NCBI RefSeq assembly: GCF_000321225.1
Contig: NW_004450561.1
Span: forward strand, 1,619,725-1,683,724
DNA from: Odobenus rosmarus divergens
Taxonomy: Eukaryota > Chordata > Mammalia > Carnivora > Odobenidae
Reading direction: 5' to 3'
DNA length: 64,000 nucleotides
Shown here: positions 23,713 to 36,061 of the stretch, one piece after another
Position numbering within the stretch: the stretch's first letter is position 1
Layout: each line of letters opens with the position of its first letter
Made by a program: the position numbers and the translations under genes
The notes under the pieces: model-generated
What the model saw: only the letters and a program-made list of their open reading frames with translations
Told to the model about the DNA's origin: nothing
The model's database searches: none

Positions 23713-23884
23713 TAGACTGAGGTTCTTAAAGTAGAGGGGCTGACCCCTGAGAAAGAAGATGAGCTTCATACAGAACTGCTGGAAAGGGGAGATGGGTGGG
23801 CAGAGGGTCGGTGGCATGATAGGGAACTGTGTCCCACTCAAATGCCATAGCCTTTGGAGGCCCTTGGTAGGGTTTGCAGGGCCT

Positions 23885-24531
23885 TCTCTTCTCCAGTCCC
23901 TTTTAACTGATTTCATCTCTATCACTGTCTGCTTCTTTCACTCCACTTTGACTCCACCAGCCTCCCAAGTGATTGGTCAGCCAGGTCACCTCATGGCTTT
24001 CATGCTCCATGTCACTTCTGCATGGGCTGCTCTTGCCCAAGACATGTGGCTAATCTCTGACTTGCATCAGGTCTTTATTTACCTTCTCTGGGAGGCCTTT
24101 CCTGGCCATTCTTTCTAAAATGTCAGTCCTTCATCCTGACTTTATATCCTTTCCCTGCCTCATTACTTCTCCATAGTACTGGTTATTCTTGACCTAATTT
24201 CTACTGGGAATAGAGGGAAATAAGCTCCAGAGGAGCAGGGACTTTCGTCTGTTTTATTCAATACTCTATCTTGGAGCACCTGGGTGGCTCAGTTGGTTAA
24301 GCATCTGCCTTCGGCTCAGGCCATGGTCCCAAGAGCCTGGCATCAAGTCCTACATGGGGCTCCCTGCTCAGTGGGGAGCCTGCTTCTACCTCTCCCACTC
24401 CCCCTGCTTGTTCTCTCTCTCTCTGTCAAATAAAGAAAGTCTTAAAAAAATAAATCAATACTCTACCTACCTTAAGCACAGTGCCTGACACATAGTATGT
24501 GCTCCATAAATATTTCTTAGATGAATAAGTA
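23885..24531 (+). mobile_element. L2 LINE 3' region, split by a SINE
   Basis: The typical L2 tail order is seen: 'ggaggcctttcctggccatt', then 'gagcagggactttcgtctg', and after the SINE 'cacagtgcctgacacatagt' and 'atgaataagtaa'. The SINE at 24272-24454 separates the last two parts. The open frame at 23759-24118 overlaps this relic and is not called. Confidence 0.8.
24272..24454 (+). mobile_element. Can-SINE nested in L2
   Basis: The head is GGAGCACCTGGGTGGCTCAG and the tail is GTCAAATAAAGAAAGTC plus poly(A). The target duplication TCAATACTCTA(T/C)CT lies at 24258-24271 and 24455-24468. It is moderately diverged. Confidence 0.94.
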
Positions 24532-24758
24532 ATTACAAATCGCCTACTCCACGCTAGACAAATAGGAAGTAGAATCTCCTTCATTTCAATTGACTATAAG
24601 ATTTGGACAACTGAAATCTCAGTAGAAATTCTTGACTTTAGAACAGAAGGCTTCCCTAAACTTGCCCACAAGTATAGGGCCTCTTGCATCTGAACAACTA
24701 GGAGCCCAGAGTCACTTAAATTTTGATTTTTTAAAGATGAAGATGTGGAATTTCTTGA

Positions 24759-24806
24759 ACCTGAGTATTTTGAGCAAAATGTACCTGAGTATTTTGAACA
24801 AAATCT
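24759..24806. repeat. Two-copy 24-bp tandem duplication
   Basis: ACCTGAGTATTTTGAGCAAA... at 24759-24782 is repeated at 24783-24806 with very few differences (GAGC/GAAC and the last base). It looks like a slippage-type duplication. Confidence 0.85.
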
Positions 24807-25031
24807 TACCAGTTCACCTCGAATAGACACAGAGGCCAGCCGGTCTCATCCTGCTGTTTCATGTGCTGGTTCCGGTGTGTCTGGAACCTTGGCTTAAAGT
24901 GGCATTTAAGACTTGCCAGGGTGCTAATATGGGAAGTGAGCAATGGCAAATGAATGGGACTAGCACAGGGAGCAAAGGGTTAATATTTTAATACCAACCG
25001 TGACTTAGTTGATAGGATCCTGCAAATGAGT

Positions 25032-25033
<2 letters not shown>

Positions 25034-25062
<29 letters not shown>
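25034..25062. repeat. (GT)n microsatellite
   Basis: About 14 uninterrupted GT units. Confidence 0.96.
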
Positions 25063-25064
<2 letters not shown>

Positions 25065-25564
25065 AGAAACATAACATTGCATATGTGCACAATTGTTCAG
25101 TGATTTTGATCCCTCTGTTATTGACTGCTTCAATTCTTCTCCTTCCATTCCTTTCTGTCTTAAGGCATGTGGAGGTTTCTCCTTGCATCATTGCCTTACT
25201 TTGATAAAAGAATTGGAAATAAGGCCTGCTTTTCTTTGCTTGTGACTTCTCCACTCTATATAACCAGTTTTCCTCCTTTGTTCAGCCTTCCCTGCGGTCA
25301 TACCATATTACAAATTGTCATCTAATAAAAGTTGTTGCCTTGTATTTTCTTTTCCCTACCTATTCCCTAGAGAACACAACAAAAATAAAAGGAATTGGCG
25401 AGGTTGAGATGACAAAAATAATTATCCTTTGTTTAAAAGAAGCAAAGCTTACATTCAGAGACTAACTTAGGTTTATTTAATTTTCCACAGAGTTGAAAAA
25501 AAATTAACTGAGAAATACATGAAATAGAATATTAAAATTTTCAATAAGGTAAGGGATCAGAAGG

Positions 25565-25765
25565 CACCATTTATTTAATATGTACAGGGTACCATCTAGC
25601 AATTCAGTAACTGAGAGATTGATATTACTCACCCATTTTACAGGGGAAGAAACCAAGCTCTAGGGATGTTAGTAAACGCCAAGGACACATTGCTAGTCAG
25701 TGGTATAGTCCTGATGTGTATTTGGGGGTGTCTGATTCCAAATAAACTTTCTACTCTACAGAGAT
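25565..25765 (-). mobile_element. MIR SINE, reverse orientation
   Basis: The antisense MIR order is visible: 'cccattttacaggggaagaa', 'accaagctctagggatgtta', 'ggacacattgctagtcagtgg' and 'ctgattccaaataaactttc'. It is an ancient copy. Confidence 0.75.
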
Positions 25766-26039
25766 GGTTTCCAAGTATCTTTAAATTCAGAGTGTTCTTA
25801 AAACTTTAGTACTGTACATTCTAAAGTGAAAGCTCCATATTTCATTTCTAAATAAGATCATCTTTCCCCATTTGCCAGAAATAATATATTTAATTGCTCT
25901 AGTGCTTGGTTGGTATGAATTGCTTTCCTTGTTTTCTCAATGCCATGCAGGGATTTAAAGACCCTTGCTGTTCAAAACCGAGATGAGTTCCTTCATTTTG
26001 AAATTCCTACGCTGTGTTTCAAAAAGCAAAAACATGTAA

Positions 26040-26235
26040 GTTCTGAATCTGAATCTCATCTGCTCTACTTACTTACTGAATAATGGTGGCCACTTAATTA
26101 TTCTGTGTCTCAATATCTTCATTTGTAAAATGGGGGCAATAATATTATCAAGATAAGGATTAAATTAGTTAATATGGGTTAACGCAGTTGCAATGCCTTG
26201 AACAGAGCCTGACACATAAAAATCAACAGTAAAAT
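26040..26235 (+). mobile_element. MIR SINE
   Basis: The sense MIR order is visible: 'tgctctacttacttactgaa', 'gtctcaatatcttcatttgt', 'aaaatgggggcaataatatt', 'ggattaaattagttaatatg' and 'agagcctgacacataaa'. Confidence 0.82.
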
Positions 26236-26869
26236 TTTAATTTCTACCCAGATACAGCAATTGTAAAGGGGCAATAGTTGTAATTTTCTAGAGCCTAGGA
26301 TATTAAAGTTTCATAAGGGTTCTTTCCCTCAGTGTCTTCCCGTTAACTGTCTCTTAAAATCAGGGCTTCCAATGAATGGATTGGTGGGTTACACAAGCTG
26401 GTGAGGATGTTTTTTCACTGGGGAGCAAGACATCTGAAGATAGGGCTATCTAGCTCTTTTACTTTTAAACCCATGCATTCATAATGAAAACAAACAAAAT
26501 TAATTGATCATCATTGAAGGATCCTACTGTACTGGCTCAGTATTTTGAAAATTGGTAAAAATGGCAACAAATTAAAGGCTTATCTTGCTTTTTTTATGTG
26601 GACTGTTCTAGTAGGCAACCAAATAGTAGAGAAGGGGATATTTCTTTCCACAGAATGAATGGCTCTAGGCACTAGTCATCAATGCCTCCTACATACAGTC
26701 AGAGAGAAAGAGACAAAGAGATAGACATGTATTTCCATTTGTATGAGCCATCTGTAAAGTAGTTGTATCAAAAATATAACTTACAGGAAATAGAGACAGA
26801 AAAACATGTAAATCTACACCAAAGGGATACAGTCAGGGAAATCTAGAATGAGAGAAGCCCTATAGGATA

Positions 26870-27375
26870 AATCCTTCATTCTGTCAATAAATAAATTGCA
26901 AGAAAAAATAGCCAGAGGAGGTTCTCACAGATTAAGAGAGATTTAAAGGACACATCAACCAATTGCAAGGCTTGGATGCCTTCCTTTCATATCCTGATTG
27001 AAACAAACTGTACCACAAATTTTATTACATTGATGAAATAATCAGAAATCTAAACACTGGATATTTGATAATATTAAGGAATTATCAATTTTCTTAAGCC
27101 TGGTAATAGTAAATGCCTTTTTTTTCTTGTAAATAGTCCTCTTTCTTTCTTTACGGATAAAAAGATCTGACATCCAAGGTTTGCTTCACAATAATGCAGG
27201 AGGGGGAAGTGGATAAATGTGAGAATGGGACAGAACTGGTCATGAGTCATTGTTCATTTGCACTGAGTGATGGGCGTGCGGAGAAATCAGGGTTTCATTA
27301 CACTATTTTTAAGAGATTATTTCGTGTGTGTTTGAAGTTCTCCATAGTTTTTAAAAAAGGTCTTTTAAAATGATC
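26870..27375 (+). mobile_element. Old L1 (L1MC/D/E-type) 3' UTR
   Basis: It matches the remembered 3' UTR order: 'aaaggacacatcaacc', 'atcctgattgaaacaaactg', 'ggatatttgataatattaag', 'ggtttgcttcacaataatgc', 'gggggaagtggataaatg', and the end 'tgtttgaagttctccatagt'. It is strongly diverged. Confidence 0.72.
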
Positions 27376-28440
27376 TTTAAAAACTTTAGATTTAGACCAG
27401 AAAGCATATATAACTTAAGACAAGAAGATGTGAAAGTGTTCACTTGACTACTACAGTCAGTTTGGGTGTGGTTGTAAACTCTAGACAGACTTGAAAATTA
27501 GGTAAGGATATGTTTCAAAACCAAAGCACATGGCTACATGGCCATCTTCTTTTACATTCTCTGTAGTTGATAAAGCCACCATCAGCAACACTCCTCATTT
27601 CCTATCAAGACTGCAGACCAGTGAATATGCCTGATAGCCTTCGGTTATTTAGAAAGACAATCCCCAAACTATATCTGAGATGTATTTTTTTTTCCTTAAC
27701 GAATAAAAAAAATTTAACTTGAGAAAGATTTAGAAATAAGTGTAGAAATATTTGAGAAAACCAAATGCATTTTATGGATATTTTAGTATTAAGAAATCTG
27801 GACATATTTCATGCTTTAAGTATTATGACATTTGAGAGAATCGGGGCTCTGAGGATAACAAGTCAGTTTGTAATTGGAACTGAACATGTTGATTGCATAG
27901 TTCTTTCATCCTTGCAATTTTCAGTTCATACCTACTAAATCTCTGTTTGAACATTTAAGAGAATTTGGGGTTCAGCACGGTATGACTTTGATTTATAAGG
28001 GTTACTCTACTAGGGGAGTTTGTCAATCAGACACTTGAGCAACTCATATAGGATATAGAATATATTCAATTGATAAATCCAGTTTAAAATTTTTTAAAAG
28101 TTTTGTAAACAGGACCAAATTTTAGCCAGTCTCTCTCTTATAAAATTGTTGCTAAATTGGCTTCACTTATAAATCGAATAAGACTTAGAGGTGGAAATCA
28201 AATGCCTAAGAAAAACTAGATTTTTAAATGTATAATTTTGCTATTTCGTGTATTAATTTTGAAAACAAAGTCAGCTTTTATTAGTGATCCTATTAAGAAG
28301 TTAAGCGGGTTTTTCTGTGCACAAAAACCACCCCAGGACTTAAAAAAAAAAAAACCCAAAACCAAAGCTTACGTTTTTAACAAGCGAGCACACTACAGAC
28401 CAAAAAAAAAAAAAAAAGTTTAATACAAGGACTAAAAGTG
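27376..28440. other. Unclassified AT-rich DNA leading into the CpG block
   Basis: No gene or named repeat is seen. A-runs occur at about 28341-28353 and 28401-28416. The composition changes sharply at about 28.44 kb. Confidence 0.4.
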
Positions 28441-28981
28441 AATTTTGGGAGCCCTGATCGGAGTGACGCACTCCTGAAATGTCACTTTTTTCTGAGGCTG
28501 TCAGACAGGCAAGGGCAGGGGCGGGTGGCGGGGAGGGCTCTGGCATTAACATATTTCCTAGACGCTCCATCTCCTTGGTCCGGCGTAATGGATGCCTCCC
28601 AGCTCCCTGTGGACGCGAGAGCCCATCAGGCCAGAAGCAGATTAAAGCTCACACACTTCAAATTGGCGGCTTGCCGCAGCTTGCCAGAAGGCGAGAGTTC
28701 AGCGCTGCTTTAATAGAGAAGTCTTTAAGCCTCCTGTTCCCCATCTCTCTCTTGCCTTGCTTTAAAAGGTAATCGCACCCTCTGCCCACCTTGGCCAGCC
28801 GCCTCCTGCTTGCCCCCCTGTCCAGCAGTGGCCGCGGGCGTGGGTCCGCGGCTCTGGGAAGGGCCAGCCGGGGCGGGCGTGGGGGTGGTGGACTGCGCAC
28901 TTTAGGAGCATCACTCCTCCCCACCCAAGCCGATTGCGCTGCGCCCAGTGAACTGTCAGCGACGACTGATTTATAAGACCG
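28441..28981. promoter_or_regulatory. CpG-island-like block, candidate promoter or enhancer
   Basis: I counted about 30 CpG dinucleotides in about 540 bp, with clear GC enrichment, in otherwise AT-rich, CpG-poor DNA. SP/KLF-type G-boxes occur (GGGGCGGGTGGCGGGG near 28519 and CCGGGGCGGGCGTGGGGG near 28868). No transposon is recognised in it, and the flanks are free of recent insertions. Short overlapping open frames on both strands are what GC-rich DNA gives by chance. A strong donor lies 50 bp downstream (29030/29031). Promoter activity is inference. Confidence 0.45.
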
Positions 28982-28989
28982 ATTTACCT

Positions 28990-29040
28990 TCTGGAGAGTG
29001 TAATTATGCTCATAGTTAAGAATTAATCAGGTGAGAGAAT
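28990..29040 (+). promoter_or_regulatory. Homeodomain-site cluster with a good splice donor
   Basis: TAATTA (29001-29006) and TTAATCA (29023-29029) flank a short AT-rich segment, followed by AATCAG|GTGAGA with the exon/intron junction at 29030/29031, a near-consensus 5' splice site. The same bases form the E-box CAGGTG. Whether it is spliced or bound by factors cannot be told from sequence. Confidence 0.3.
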
Positions 29041-30813
29041 TATGGAATAGTCATTCCCCTGACTTTGAAGGACAAACTAAGTGGAGACCCACCAATGCAG
29101 CTGCAGAGCCTGCCCTGCGGGAGTCCTTTGCCTCCTTGCTGGTTGCAGGGCAAGGTTTCTGAGCTAGCTGTCTTCTTTGTAAAAAAGACAAAATGAAAAT
29201 CTTGCTGAGTTTCTCCAGGAGGATAATTCCAAGTCACCCAGCTTAAAAGGTGGGGAGAAGGAGATTTTGTGAAAAGAGGACTTCCAAGAGATGGGATTAT
29301 CCGTGAATAAGGATTTGGCTGTTGTTTCCTGCTAAAATGATTAGCTTAACTACTTTAGCTGACACTATGGAACAGCTACATTTCAGACATATTTTCTTTG
29401 TTGTTTTTGCTAATATATATTCCCTTTACCTCCCTAATGTGGCTTGAAGGCTTTCACATTCAGGCCTGTGTTCTTTTTAGATGACATATTGGTTTTGGTG
29501 TTCTCCTTCCTTTTCTTTGTGGAAAGGGGTTTTCAATTAATTTGTTTCTCAAGATGTCTCACTACCCACCTGCCTATACATCCCTTTCAAAATTGGTATT
29601 TCTTTTGGGACACGGTAGTCTATTTTGTATCATCTCTGAGGAAAATTTCTAAGAGTCCCATGACAATTACCTTTGCGGTCCAATCACATAACCCATTACT
29701 ATTAAATTTTTCAGAAATGTAGATGCAACAGAAGCAAAGGATGGTACAGATTGGGTGAGAATACTACGGCATCTACAAACAGCCTTACCACTTCCCTCAT
29801 GAGGTACCATAGTTCCAACATTCTGCTTCATAAATGGAGGGAAGGGGCCATGAAGTCCATAACCCCTGTGGCCTGTTTTGTCAACCATTCAGGCACATAC
29901 ACATAGCTGGAAATAAGGTTTAACCTAGTCTTTGTATGCCATCTTTTGTCGGCTTCCTCCTATACCACCTTGGCTCTCTGTCCCATTTCACTTAGAGGTT
30001 AGAAATCTCCATTCTCTGATCTGGAAATTGTCTCTACCTCAGGGCCATGGTGATTCTCCTTTCGACAACCCGTTTCTTCTCCTCCTCCCTCTTGGCCTTT
30101 GGTCATCTTTTGCACCCTACCACTTGGAACCCTATTTTCTTGAGCTAGTTTTTAGTCCTCAAGCTCCTGCTAGCTACAGCAGAAGTTAGATCCCTGGAGT
30201 ATAGGAGGAGGGGAAATGAGGCAAGCCCTGGTGGCTGCTCTTGGGATGTGACATGGCTGAGATATTCAGATGACTTTCTAGGAACCATATTAACAATCTT
30301 GTAGGGTTTTCATCTGCTTTATTAAGTTAAAAGTGGCTATTTTCGAAGGAGAAACGCTTTCCAACCTGTAGATGAATGAAAAAAAATCAGATCTACAAGT
30401 AATGGATTTTAATGGTACCCTAAATTAGGTCTTGGGGCTGCACTCTCATCTTGGTTTCTCCGTAGGAAGGTCAGAAAACCTGTCCCCCCGCCTGCTTTCT
30501 ATTCAACTGTCTGCTCCGCATCTTGCCAAGCGCTGCACTTCCCCTAAACTTCACCCCGCCCACAAGTCCGACAGAGATCTCAGGGCTAGAGGGAGATCAA
30601 AAGAAGAAGTTCTTCACGGAGAGGTTAGATACCAAAACTATGTCAGTAATTCTTATTTAAGCAGAAGAACTGTGAAGAATCACTTCTGTCTCATTACACT
30701 TGCCCATTCAGATTACTTATTCCAACCATCAGTTTGCCGCTGATTTGTTCATAGGACTGTTGCTCTTTTCTTTGCAGGCAGGCACCTGCCCTCTTAATAA
30801 ATTGGCGTGGGGG
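29041..30813. other. Unclassified, transposon-poor DNA downstream of the CpG block
   Basis: No SINE, L1 or LTR is recognised. A good acceptor-like sequence (TGCTCTTTTCTTTGCAG, ending 30777) lies 1.7 kb downstream of the donor at 29030. No open frame above 103 codons and none with recognisable content. Confidence 0.4.
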
Positions 30814-30975
30814 GAGAGTGGGAATAGCCCTTCACTGGGAGTCAGGAGACGGGTTCCAGTTCTGGCCCTGCTCCCTCAACAGCTGGCTGGTCTTGAGCAT
30901 GTTGTTTACCTTTTTAGACCTTGATTCTGCAGATGCATGGTGAAGGAACTGGACTGGATCCGTCTTCCCATAAAA
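30814..30975 (+). mobile_element. MIR SINE
   Basis: It contains 'gagtcaggagacgggttcca', 'ggccctgctccctcaacagc' and 'cttgagcatgttgtttacct', ending near 'aaaaggtgatactcatg'. This is sense MIR order with decay. Confidence 0.75.
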
Positions 30976-32219
30976 GGTGATACTCATGAGAAGGCAGGCT
31001 TGGAAAACACTGCACACTCTCTTCTCAGAGACCCACCAGGCACATAGACATCCAATTCTAGAGAAATCTTTTATATTTGGTTTAATCAAGAGTTTTCCCA
31101 TCTAATTTGGCCAGAGCATACCTTGACTTACCTTCTTCCCTCCCTCCCTTCTTCTTTTTTTCCCTTTCATATATGCTTTGTTAATATTTTGTAGAATCAG
31201 CATTCTAAGGAACTCACTGTGGCAAATGCAGGACCAAATGAATCCTCTCTGGGGTTGTTTTTCTTCTACGTATGGAATCTTGACCTCCTCAGAGTGTTAC
31301 AATACAGGAATCACAATATATTGTTTTAGTTATTGTTTAATTATTATATAATTATTCTCACAGGATTCTTAACACTAATGAAATATGGATTAAAATAAAC
31401 AAGTTAAAATGTAGCCTAAGAGAGTATCACCCTATTTAGCATTCTTGAGAAGCAAGGTGATCTGTATTAAAAAAAAAAAAAAAAAACCTGTATAACTAGA
31501 ATTTACCACTAAGTGCCAATAATTTTTATTTCTGCTATCCATTTATTCACTTACTCAAAGTAACACAGAAGGTCTTAACCTTCTATTGTGTCTAAATACA
31601 CTGAGGGATGTTTCTAATGTATTAACCAGAAATATATATATAAGATTACAGAAGACACTTATTTAAAATACATTTATCAAAATATTTTTAAAATTGTGTC
31701 ATATATGTGCTTCTTTATTAGTACATCAAATGACAAGATCTAGGAGTGGTTCTAATAACTGTCATGATTTTAGAGTAGTGATGAAAGTAAATTTCAGTAA
31801 CAATTGTAATGCGACAGAAGCATCAGATATGTAAAAAAAAAATCACAATAGCATGGTATTCATTGTAGATCATACTTTCCCATGATAACCACAACAGTGT
31901 GAATGAAGATGTCTTCAGATGATGATACCCCCTGGACGTGGGGTCATCCCCAGCTTTTGAATCTTCCTGAGATCACACTTTTCATGAAGCAAAGAAAATC
32001 CACCTTCATTGTTTTCCATCCAAATTTCTGACCCACAGAATATACGACCATAATAAAATGGTTGCTTTATGGCCCTACATTTTAGACTGTTTGTTATGCA
32101 GCAATAATCACCATAAAAGTACCATAATAAAGTATGTGTAAGTCCTAAGAAAAGTGTCTTACCTGCAATTGTGGTGTCAAGGCAGCAGGACCCAGAGACA
32201 GGACATTCAGCTTTCTTGT
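30976..32219. other. Unclassified AT-rich DNA
   Basis: It includes an A19 run at about 31469-31487. No gene or named repeat is recognised. Confidence 0.4.
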
Positions 32220-32540
32220 GTGAGCAACTGGAGTGATGGTGTTAATGAGATTGTTATATGAGATGAAGGATAGAAGTCTAGCTAGACTTTTGAGGTAGAG
32301 GAGGGTAGAGATTATGAGATTCATTTGGACCCCTTTTGAGTTTTGATACTTGTGGGCATTCAGATTATTGAAATGCCTATTGGAACCTCAGAAGGACATC
32401 CTGGGTTAGGGAGTAACCTTGGGGACATCAGCATGTACAGGGTCGTGGAAGCTACACGGTTGGTGCATTTCTTATAGCATGTGGGGAGAGTAAGCCTGGA
32501 AGAACCAAAACTCAGTAGGTAGAGGAAACTAGGAAAGGAA
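32220..32540 (-). mobile_element. L2 LINE fragment, reverse orientation
   Basis: The antisense L2 phrases are 'gtgagcaactggagtgatgg', 'attgaaatgcctattggaac', 'ggggacatcagcatgtacag'. It matches the same L2 portion that is in sense orientation at 14.9 kb. Confidence 0.6.
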
Positions 32541-33180
32541 AGTGAGATTTGGTCAGTGTGGAAAAGAGACAACTGAGACAGGATGATGTCATGCAAGCCA
32601 AAGGAGGTTTTTCAAGCTATGCTTGCCCTTATCTTCACAGAGATTCGGATTCTTTTTTTTTTCTAGTGAGTCCACAATTAAGAATAACTTACTGTTAATG
32701 AGTGGCCTTTATGCAAATGATTTATGGGCCAAAAAAAAAAGATTGAGGGTTGCAGAACTGTTAGTTCTGGCAATTGAAATAGTTCTAAATGACCTACCAT
32801 TCGTTTCCTTCCAAGAATACTCTGAATGTAGTTTGGCTTTTTCATGGTGACTCAGGGCCAGTTTTATGAACATAAGTCAGCCTTAGAATTAAAAGCTATG
32901 TTCAGAGGCAGTTGTCATAGGGATGATTTAGTTTCCATCGGACTCCCATCATTCTGTAGTTGACTACATAGTGGTTTTATGTCTCTCTCTTTTTCAGGGG
33001 TTATTGTGGTTTGTGGTCTCCCCACACGACAATTTTTTCCTGGTTGGTGGTTTTACTCTTCCTTCTCTTCAGTCACTGCCTCCAGCTGTGTGTCTACTTC
33101 AACTGTGTCTGTGACTCCCTTTCCCAATCAGGGCTGTTGTTGGCTGCCTCAGTTGCTTTTCTCTGTATTCTCGATAATGA
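32541..33180. other. Unclassified DNA with a POU octamer
   Basis: ATGCAAAT (32711-32718) is a perfect octamer motif in the context TTATGCAAATGATTTATG. Nothing else is recognised. The short frames at 32979-33236 run into the neighbouring LTR. Confidence 0.35.
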
Positions 33181-33688
33181 GTGTATTAGTTTCCTATGGC
33201 TACTGTAACAAAGTGCCAACAAACCTAATGGCTTAAAATAATGCAGATTTATTGTCTTATAATTCTAGAGGTGAGAAGTTTGAAATGGGTCTCATGAGGT
33301 AAAATCAAGGTGTTTATAGGGCTGTATTCTTTTGCAGATGTACTAGGGGAGAATCTGTTCCTTATCCATTCTATCCTCTAGAAACCACCCCCATTCCTAA
33401 GCTCCTTATTCTCTTCCTGCGTCTTCAAACCAGCAACATTGGGTTGAGTCCCTTTCATGTTGCTGTTTCTCGGATTCTCCCCCTTTTGCCTCCCTCTTCT
33501 ACTTATACATCATAATTACACTGGGCCCGATTGGATAATCCAGGATAATCGCCCCATTTCAAGGTTAGATGATGGGCAGCCTTAAAACCATCTGCAGTTT
33601 AATTCCCCTTTGCCTAGTCACATAGCATATTCACTACAAGGATTAAGATGCAGACATCTTTGGAGGGCCACTATTCTGACTACCCCAC
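33181..33688 (-). mobile_element. MLT1-type LTR (ERVL-MaLR), reverse orientation
   Basis: The start GTGTATTAGTTTCCTATGGC, then 'actgtaacaaagtgcc', 'atgcagatttattgtcttat', and an end 'ccactattctgactacccc' give the outline of an antisense MLT1 LTR. The middle is strongly diverged. No internal retroviral sequence is adjacent. Confidence 0.68.
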
Positions 33689-34871
33689 CTAGGAAAATAC
33701 TAAATAGTCCAAGAAAAATAAAATTACGAATAATATGTGTAAAATTAGCCCAATACATTCTGTATATCAGAAGACTATAGTTTTATAGCAGCCATTTTTG
33801 CTAGGTTTGGTGGCATTTTCTCCCCAAACTGAAAGGGTTCTTCTGGAAGGTTACATTTGCTGAAATGAGACCATAAGATCAGAGAAGCAGAGATTCCTTT
33901 ATATCCGTTTTTATACTGGACCAGTTTCTGAAGAATATTCTACACATTCAGAGAGTGAAAGGACGATTTCAAATATTCAACCAATGAATAGCAAATTAAT
34001 TCCTGTCTCTCTGGGGCGTCTAGTTTGTGGCCCTTTGAAGTAGATTCCAGTCATAAGATACGCATGTCAACCCTGGAGCTGCAGGTTGTGTCTAAAGTAG
34101 CACCCCCTTTCTCAGAGAAGCAAGTATTAAGGATTTTTTGTTAAATTCTGCTCCAGGGTTGAGGCAGAAGTAGAAAAAGTTTACGAATCTATTGAATTGA
34201 ATTACATTGTAATCAGCTTTTTAATGTTCTCTACTTGAGGGCCCAGATTGTGATTGGTTCAACCTGATTTCCCAATTTTGAGGTGAGTGCTAAGTAAGTA
34301 TCTGATCTGAAAGGGTAGAAGGTGTAATAGTCTTTAACAGGGGAGGATTGGTTGGGAAGATCATAGGGTACACCAGGGTAGCCCTGGAAGGGACAGATCC
34401 ATAATAAACCCACTTGACCTTTGTGAACAAGTGCTGGATCTTTCAACACATGGATTCAGGGCTAGGTAGTTGCAGGGCTAGAACTCAGCTCAAGTGTCTC
34501 ACCTTGAGCCATCGACCTGTCCCTGATAATGGTATAGGTATGTGTGAATTAAAGTGGCTAAATGACATCATTTTAAATATAGATGGTATTGCATTGTGTA
34601 AAGTGCTAGTTTTGAATCAGACAGAGCAGGGTTTGAGGCATTTATTAGGCTGTGCTATCGTATTGTCTCTATGCCTCAGGGCTTGCCTCAGGCTTGGGAG
34701 ATCTGCTACATTTGATCTGAGCCCCAAGGAGTCTGAAGCCTCACTATGACTGCTTTTCCTTCTTTTTCCTTCTCCTAGGAGTCAAAATTCTCATTATAAA
34801 GGCCTTCTTCCTGCCACTTACTCTTCCAGATTTGTGTCCTCTTTCTTGTTGCAACCAACACCTGTTCTTCC

Positions 34872-34916
<45 letters not shown>
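34872..34916. repeat. (CA)n microsatellite
   Basis: About 22 uninterrupted CA units, the longest dinucleotide repeat in the window. Confidence 0.97.
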
Positions 34917-34918
<2 letters not shown>

Positions 34919-35605
34919 CTGAGTGTATGATTTGATACAGAGTTATTCCAGAAGGAATCAGAATATCAATTCTGGAAGGGTCTACCTATATCTAGTCTTT
35001 GCAGACTCCTACCCACCCACTTCACTGCAGTGTCTTGAAGTCACAAGACAAATTTTACAGTCTTTAGGGGTCATTAGTTTATGATGTGATAAATTATTTT
35101 AAGTATTATAAGTTTGGGACAGAATCAGATATAATAATAAACATCCAACTCATTTTTCAGAAAATAAAAACTTGACAGGTGTTTTGGCAGCTTTCTAGGG
35201 TCTTTAACTTCCTCTTTATTTTAGCGAGAACCTTTGGGAAAGTTTGAGAGTAGGGATCTAATTTCTCCTTTTACTAAGGAGGAAGCAGAAGGACAACAGA
35301 GGATGAAAGCTCAAGGCTCAGGGTGCCCCAGGCTTCTGCCTCTAAAGCACAGTGCTGGAGAGCAACAAGGATGCTTCACTTTCCTTTTCAAGGTCCCTGT
35401 TGTGTTCTGGGGAGAGTGACCTACCTGATCCCCATCATGATTAATGTGGCTTCTGAAGCATGAGATCTGATTATGACCCCATGTTGTTATATTTAATTAC
35501 AAATCTCATTACGGCCCTGGCCATAACACCGTGGAGCCTTCATGGCAGCCACCTTTGCTGATCTCACTGCCTGAAGGTCCATCCTTATGATTTACTCTAA
35601 ATTGT

Positions 35606-35800
35606 TTTAGAATCATAGACTTCTAGAGCTGGAAGGAAGGTTAGAGATCATGAAGTTCAATCCCCTCATTTTACAGATAAAATTACAGAGGCCCCAAGGA
35701 GAATAAGTCATCTTCCAAAGGTCACTTAGTGGACGTGGGATGGGAACAGGCTGGGGGTGGGGAAGCACCAGCTCCCCGGTTCTCTCCGCAGGACACTGAC
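35606..35800 (-). mobile_element. MIR-related ancient SINE, reverse orientation
   Basis: It contains 'gaatcatagacttctagagc', 'tcccctcattttacagataa', 'attacagaggcccc' and 'tcttccaaaggtcacttagt', the typical antisense CORE/MIR-type order. Confidence 0.6.
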
Positions 35801-36061
35801 CCGCTGGGAGTCACACTTGATCACGCCATCTCCTCGCTCCCCTTCCTTGGTGTCACGTGACTGCTTCATACCTTGCACAGGTTGAATTGTACTCTCTTCC
35901 TCAATATAAAGTCAGTCACAGCTCAAATCAGACCTGCAGAGTTTTTGGCGTATTGAGGCAGAGAATACTTGGTCAGATTATTGAGCCTTCTGGGTCTCAG
36001 CTTCACTTTGGTGACACGGAGGCAGCTAACCTGCCATCTATGAAGAAAGACATGCTTAAAG

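Larger units (their letters stand above)
24532..26039. other. Mostly unclassified DNA with small tandem repeats
   Basis: It contains a two-copy 24-bp tandem duplication (24759-24806), a GT microsatellite (25034-25062) and an old MIR (25565-25765). No gene is supported. Confidence 0.45.
33689..36061. other. Unclassified DNA with a CA microsatellite and an old MIR-like piece
   Basis: A long CA repeat (34872-34916) and a MIR-like segment (35606-35800) are separate entries. The rest shows no recognisable gene or repeat. The frame at 34414-34749 (111 codons) has no domain I know. Confidence 0.4.
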
